Assembly (NCBI GenBank): GCA_021776755.1 | Contig: JAJFFI010000184.1 | Coordinates: 1 to 8,033 of the forward strand | From: Alphaproteobacteria bacterium | GTDB lineage: Bacteria > Pseudomonadota > Alphaproteobacteria > JAJFFI01 | Reading direction: 5' to 3' | Length of the DNA: 8,033 nucleotides | In this document: positions 7,389 to 8,033 of the stretch, one piece after another | How the letters are laid out: the number at the start of each line of letters is the position of its first letter | How positions within the stretch are numbered: position 1 is the first letter of the stretch | Program-made: the position numbers and the translations under genes | The notes under the pieces: generated by a model | What the model was told of the DNA's origin: nothing | What the model saw: only the letters and a program-made list of their open reading frames with translations | Database searches by the model: none

Positions 7389-8033
7389 TCACTTCACGGT
7401 CGCATAAACGCCGTTCTTCCACACGTACCAGACATATCCGGGCGCCGTGACATCGCCCCGTGCATCGAAGCCGATCTTGCCGAGCACGGTTTCGAACTGG
7501 TTGGCCCGCAGGGCCGCGATCACGTCCTTGACGTCCGCCGTCCCGGCTTTCTGTACAGCCAGCGCCCAGACCTGGATCGCGCCATAGGTATAGAGCGTGT
7601 AGCCCTCGGGCTCGTATTCATCCTTGCGGAACTTGTCGACCACCGGGCCCGCGCCCTCGTTCTTGCGGGGGTCGGGCGCGAACGTCATCAGCGTCCCCTC
7701 GCCCGCCGTGCCGGCAATCTTCCAGAATTCCGCGGTCGCCAGCCCGTCGCCTGATACGAGCTGCGGCTTGAATTCGATCTGGTGCGCTTCCGATATGAAC
7801 TTGCCGGCTTCGGTGTGATAGCCGCCGAGGTAAACCACTCCGATCCCGGCCTCCTTGAACCGCTTGGCGATCTCGGCGAAATCGACTTCGGCCGGGTCAT
7901 AGGCCTCATACACCGCCTCGTGGACGCCGCCCTCGTTGAGCGCATCCTTGGTCGCTTTGCTGAGCCCGGCGCCATAGGCGGACTGGTCATAGAGGATCGC
8001 GATTTTCCTGTCGGCAAAGCGCGCGGCCAGCAT
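7389..8033 (-). CDS. branched-chain amino acid ABC transporter substrate-binding protein (LivK/LivJ type), 5' end outside the window
   Basis: The C-terminal 214 residues of a second periplasmic receptor. The gene runs off the right edge of the window and stops with TGA at 7389-7391. It aligns without gaps to residues 153-366 of the interrupted binding protein, with about 135 of 214 residues identical by hand count (roughly 63%). Shared blocks include GGYHTEAG, KPQLVSGD, EFWKI, AGEGTLMTF, PDPRK, EPEGYTLYTYGAIQ and the C-terminal NQFETVLGKIGFD and GDVTAPGYVWYVW. The methionine encoded at the window edge is internal; about 150 residues, including the signal peptide, should lie beyond it. Unlike its paralogue it is open through to the family end, so it is the likely working receptor of the cluster. 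Its stop lies 184 bp before livH on the same strand, with no terminator seen between them. Divergence between the copies may mean different ligand preference, but the ligand cannot be read from this fragment. Confidence 0.93.
   Translation of the reverse strand: MLAARFADRKIAILYDQSAYGAGLSKATKDALNEGGVHEAVYEAYDPAEVDFAEIAKRFKEAGIGVVYLGGYHTEAGKFISEAHQIEFKPQLVSGDGLATAEFWKIAGTAGEGTLMTFAPDPRKNEGAGPVVDKFRKDEYEPEGYTLYTYGAIQVWALAVQKAGTADVKDVIAALRANQFETVLGKIGFDARGDVTAPGYVWYVWKNGVYATVK
7465..7502 (-). repeat. 38-bp exact direct repeat, copy 2 (in the second LivK-type gene)
   Basis: Identical to 1541-1578, in the same orientation and coding frame, about 5.9 kb away. The livHMGF genes and the DUF6867-like gene lie between the two copies. 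Confidence 0.9.

Overview
The window is about 8 kb of GC-rich DNA with tightly packed genes. It looks like a chromosomal segment from an alphaproteobacterium, probably Rhodospirillales-like. Two things point there: a MucR/Ros-type regulator whose conserved C-terminal block resembles those of that group as I recall them, and a branched-chain amino acid transport (liv) cluster that carries a small DUF6867-like membrane protein. The species assignment is an inference; no rRNA gene or other marker is present.

Layout. (1) Bases 30-464, minus strand: rpiB, ribose-5-phosphate isomerase B. (2) Bases 465-832: a divergent control region with a good sigma70-type promoter for rpiB, a 27-bp inverted repeat touching its -35 box, and an AT-rich stretch in front of mucR. 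(3) Bases 833-1255, plus strand: a MucR-family transcriptional regulator. (4) Bases 1256-1464: a convergent intergenic region with two hairpin terminators, one for each flanking gene. (5) Bases 1465-2565, minus strand: a LivK-type periplasmic binding protein gene, interrupted 53 codons before its natural end by an in-frame TAG. (6) Bases 2566-2783: the leader of that gene, with two dyads. (7) Bases 2784-7204, minus strand: livH, livM, livG, livF and the DUF6867-like gene in transcription order, almost without gaps. (8) Bases 7389-8033, minus strand: the C-terminal 214 residues of a second LivK-type binding protein, running off the window edge.

How the genes work together. LivH and LivM form the inner-membrane channel of a type I ABC importer, LivG and LivF are its two ATPases, and the two binding proteins deliver branched-chain amino acids or related ligands from the periplasm. 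All transporter genes read on the minus strand, with one binding protein upstream of livH and the second downstream of the DUF6867-like gene. The four core genes have short gaps or overlapping stop/start codons and are almost certainly one transcript. The downstream binding-protein gene has its own leader, strong ribosome binding site and strong terminator. rpiB and mucR are unrelated housekeeping and regulatory genes.

I see no new defence, mobile or biosynthetic system here; the content is mostly ordinary. The observations most worth checking are the amber codon inside an otherwise conserved binding-protein gene, the inverted repeat at the rpiB promoter, the dyad in the binding-protein leader, and the uncharacterised membrane protein in the liv operon.
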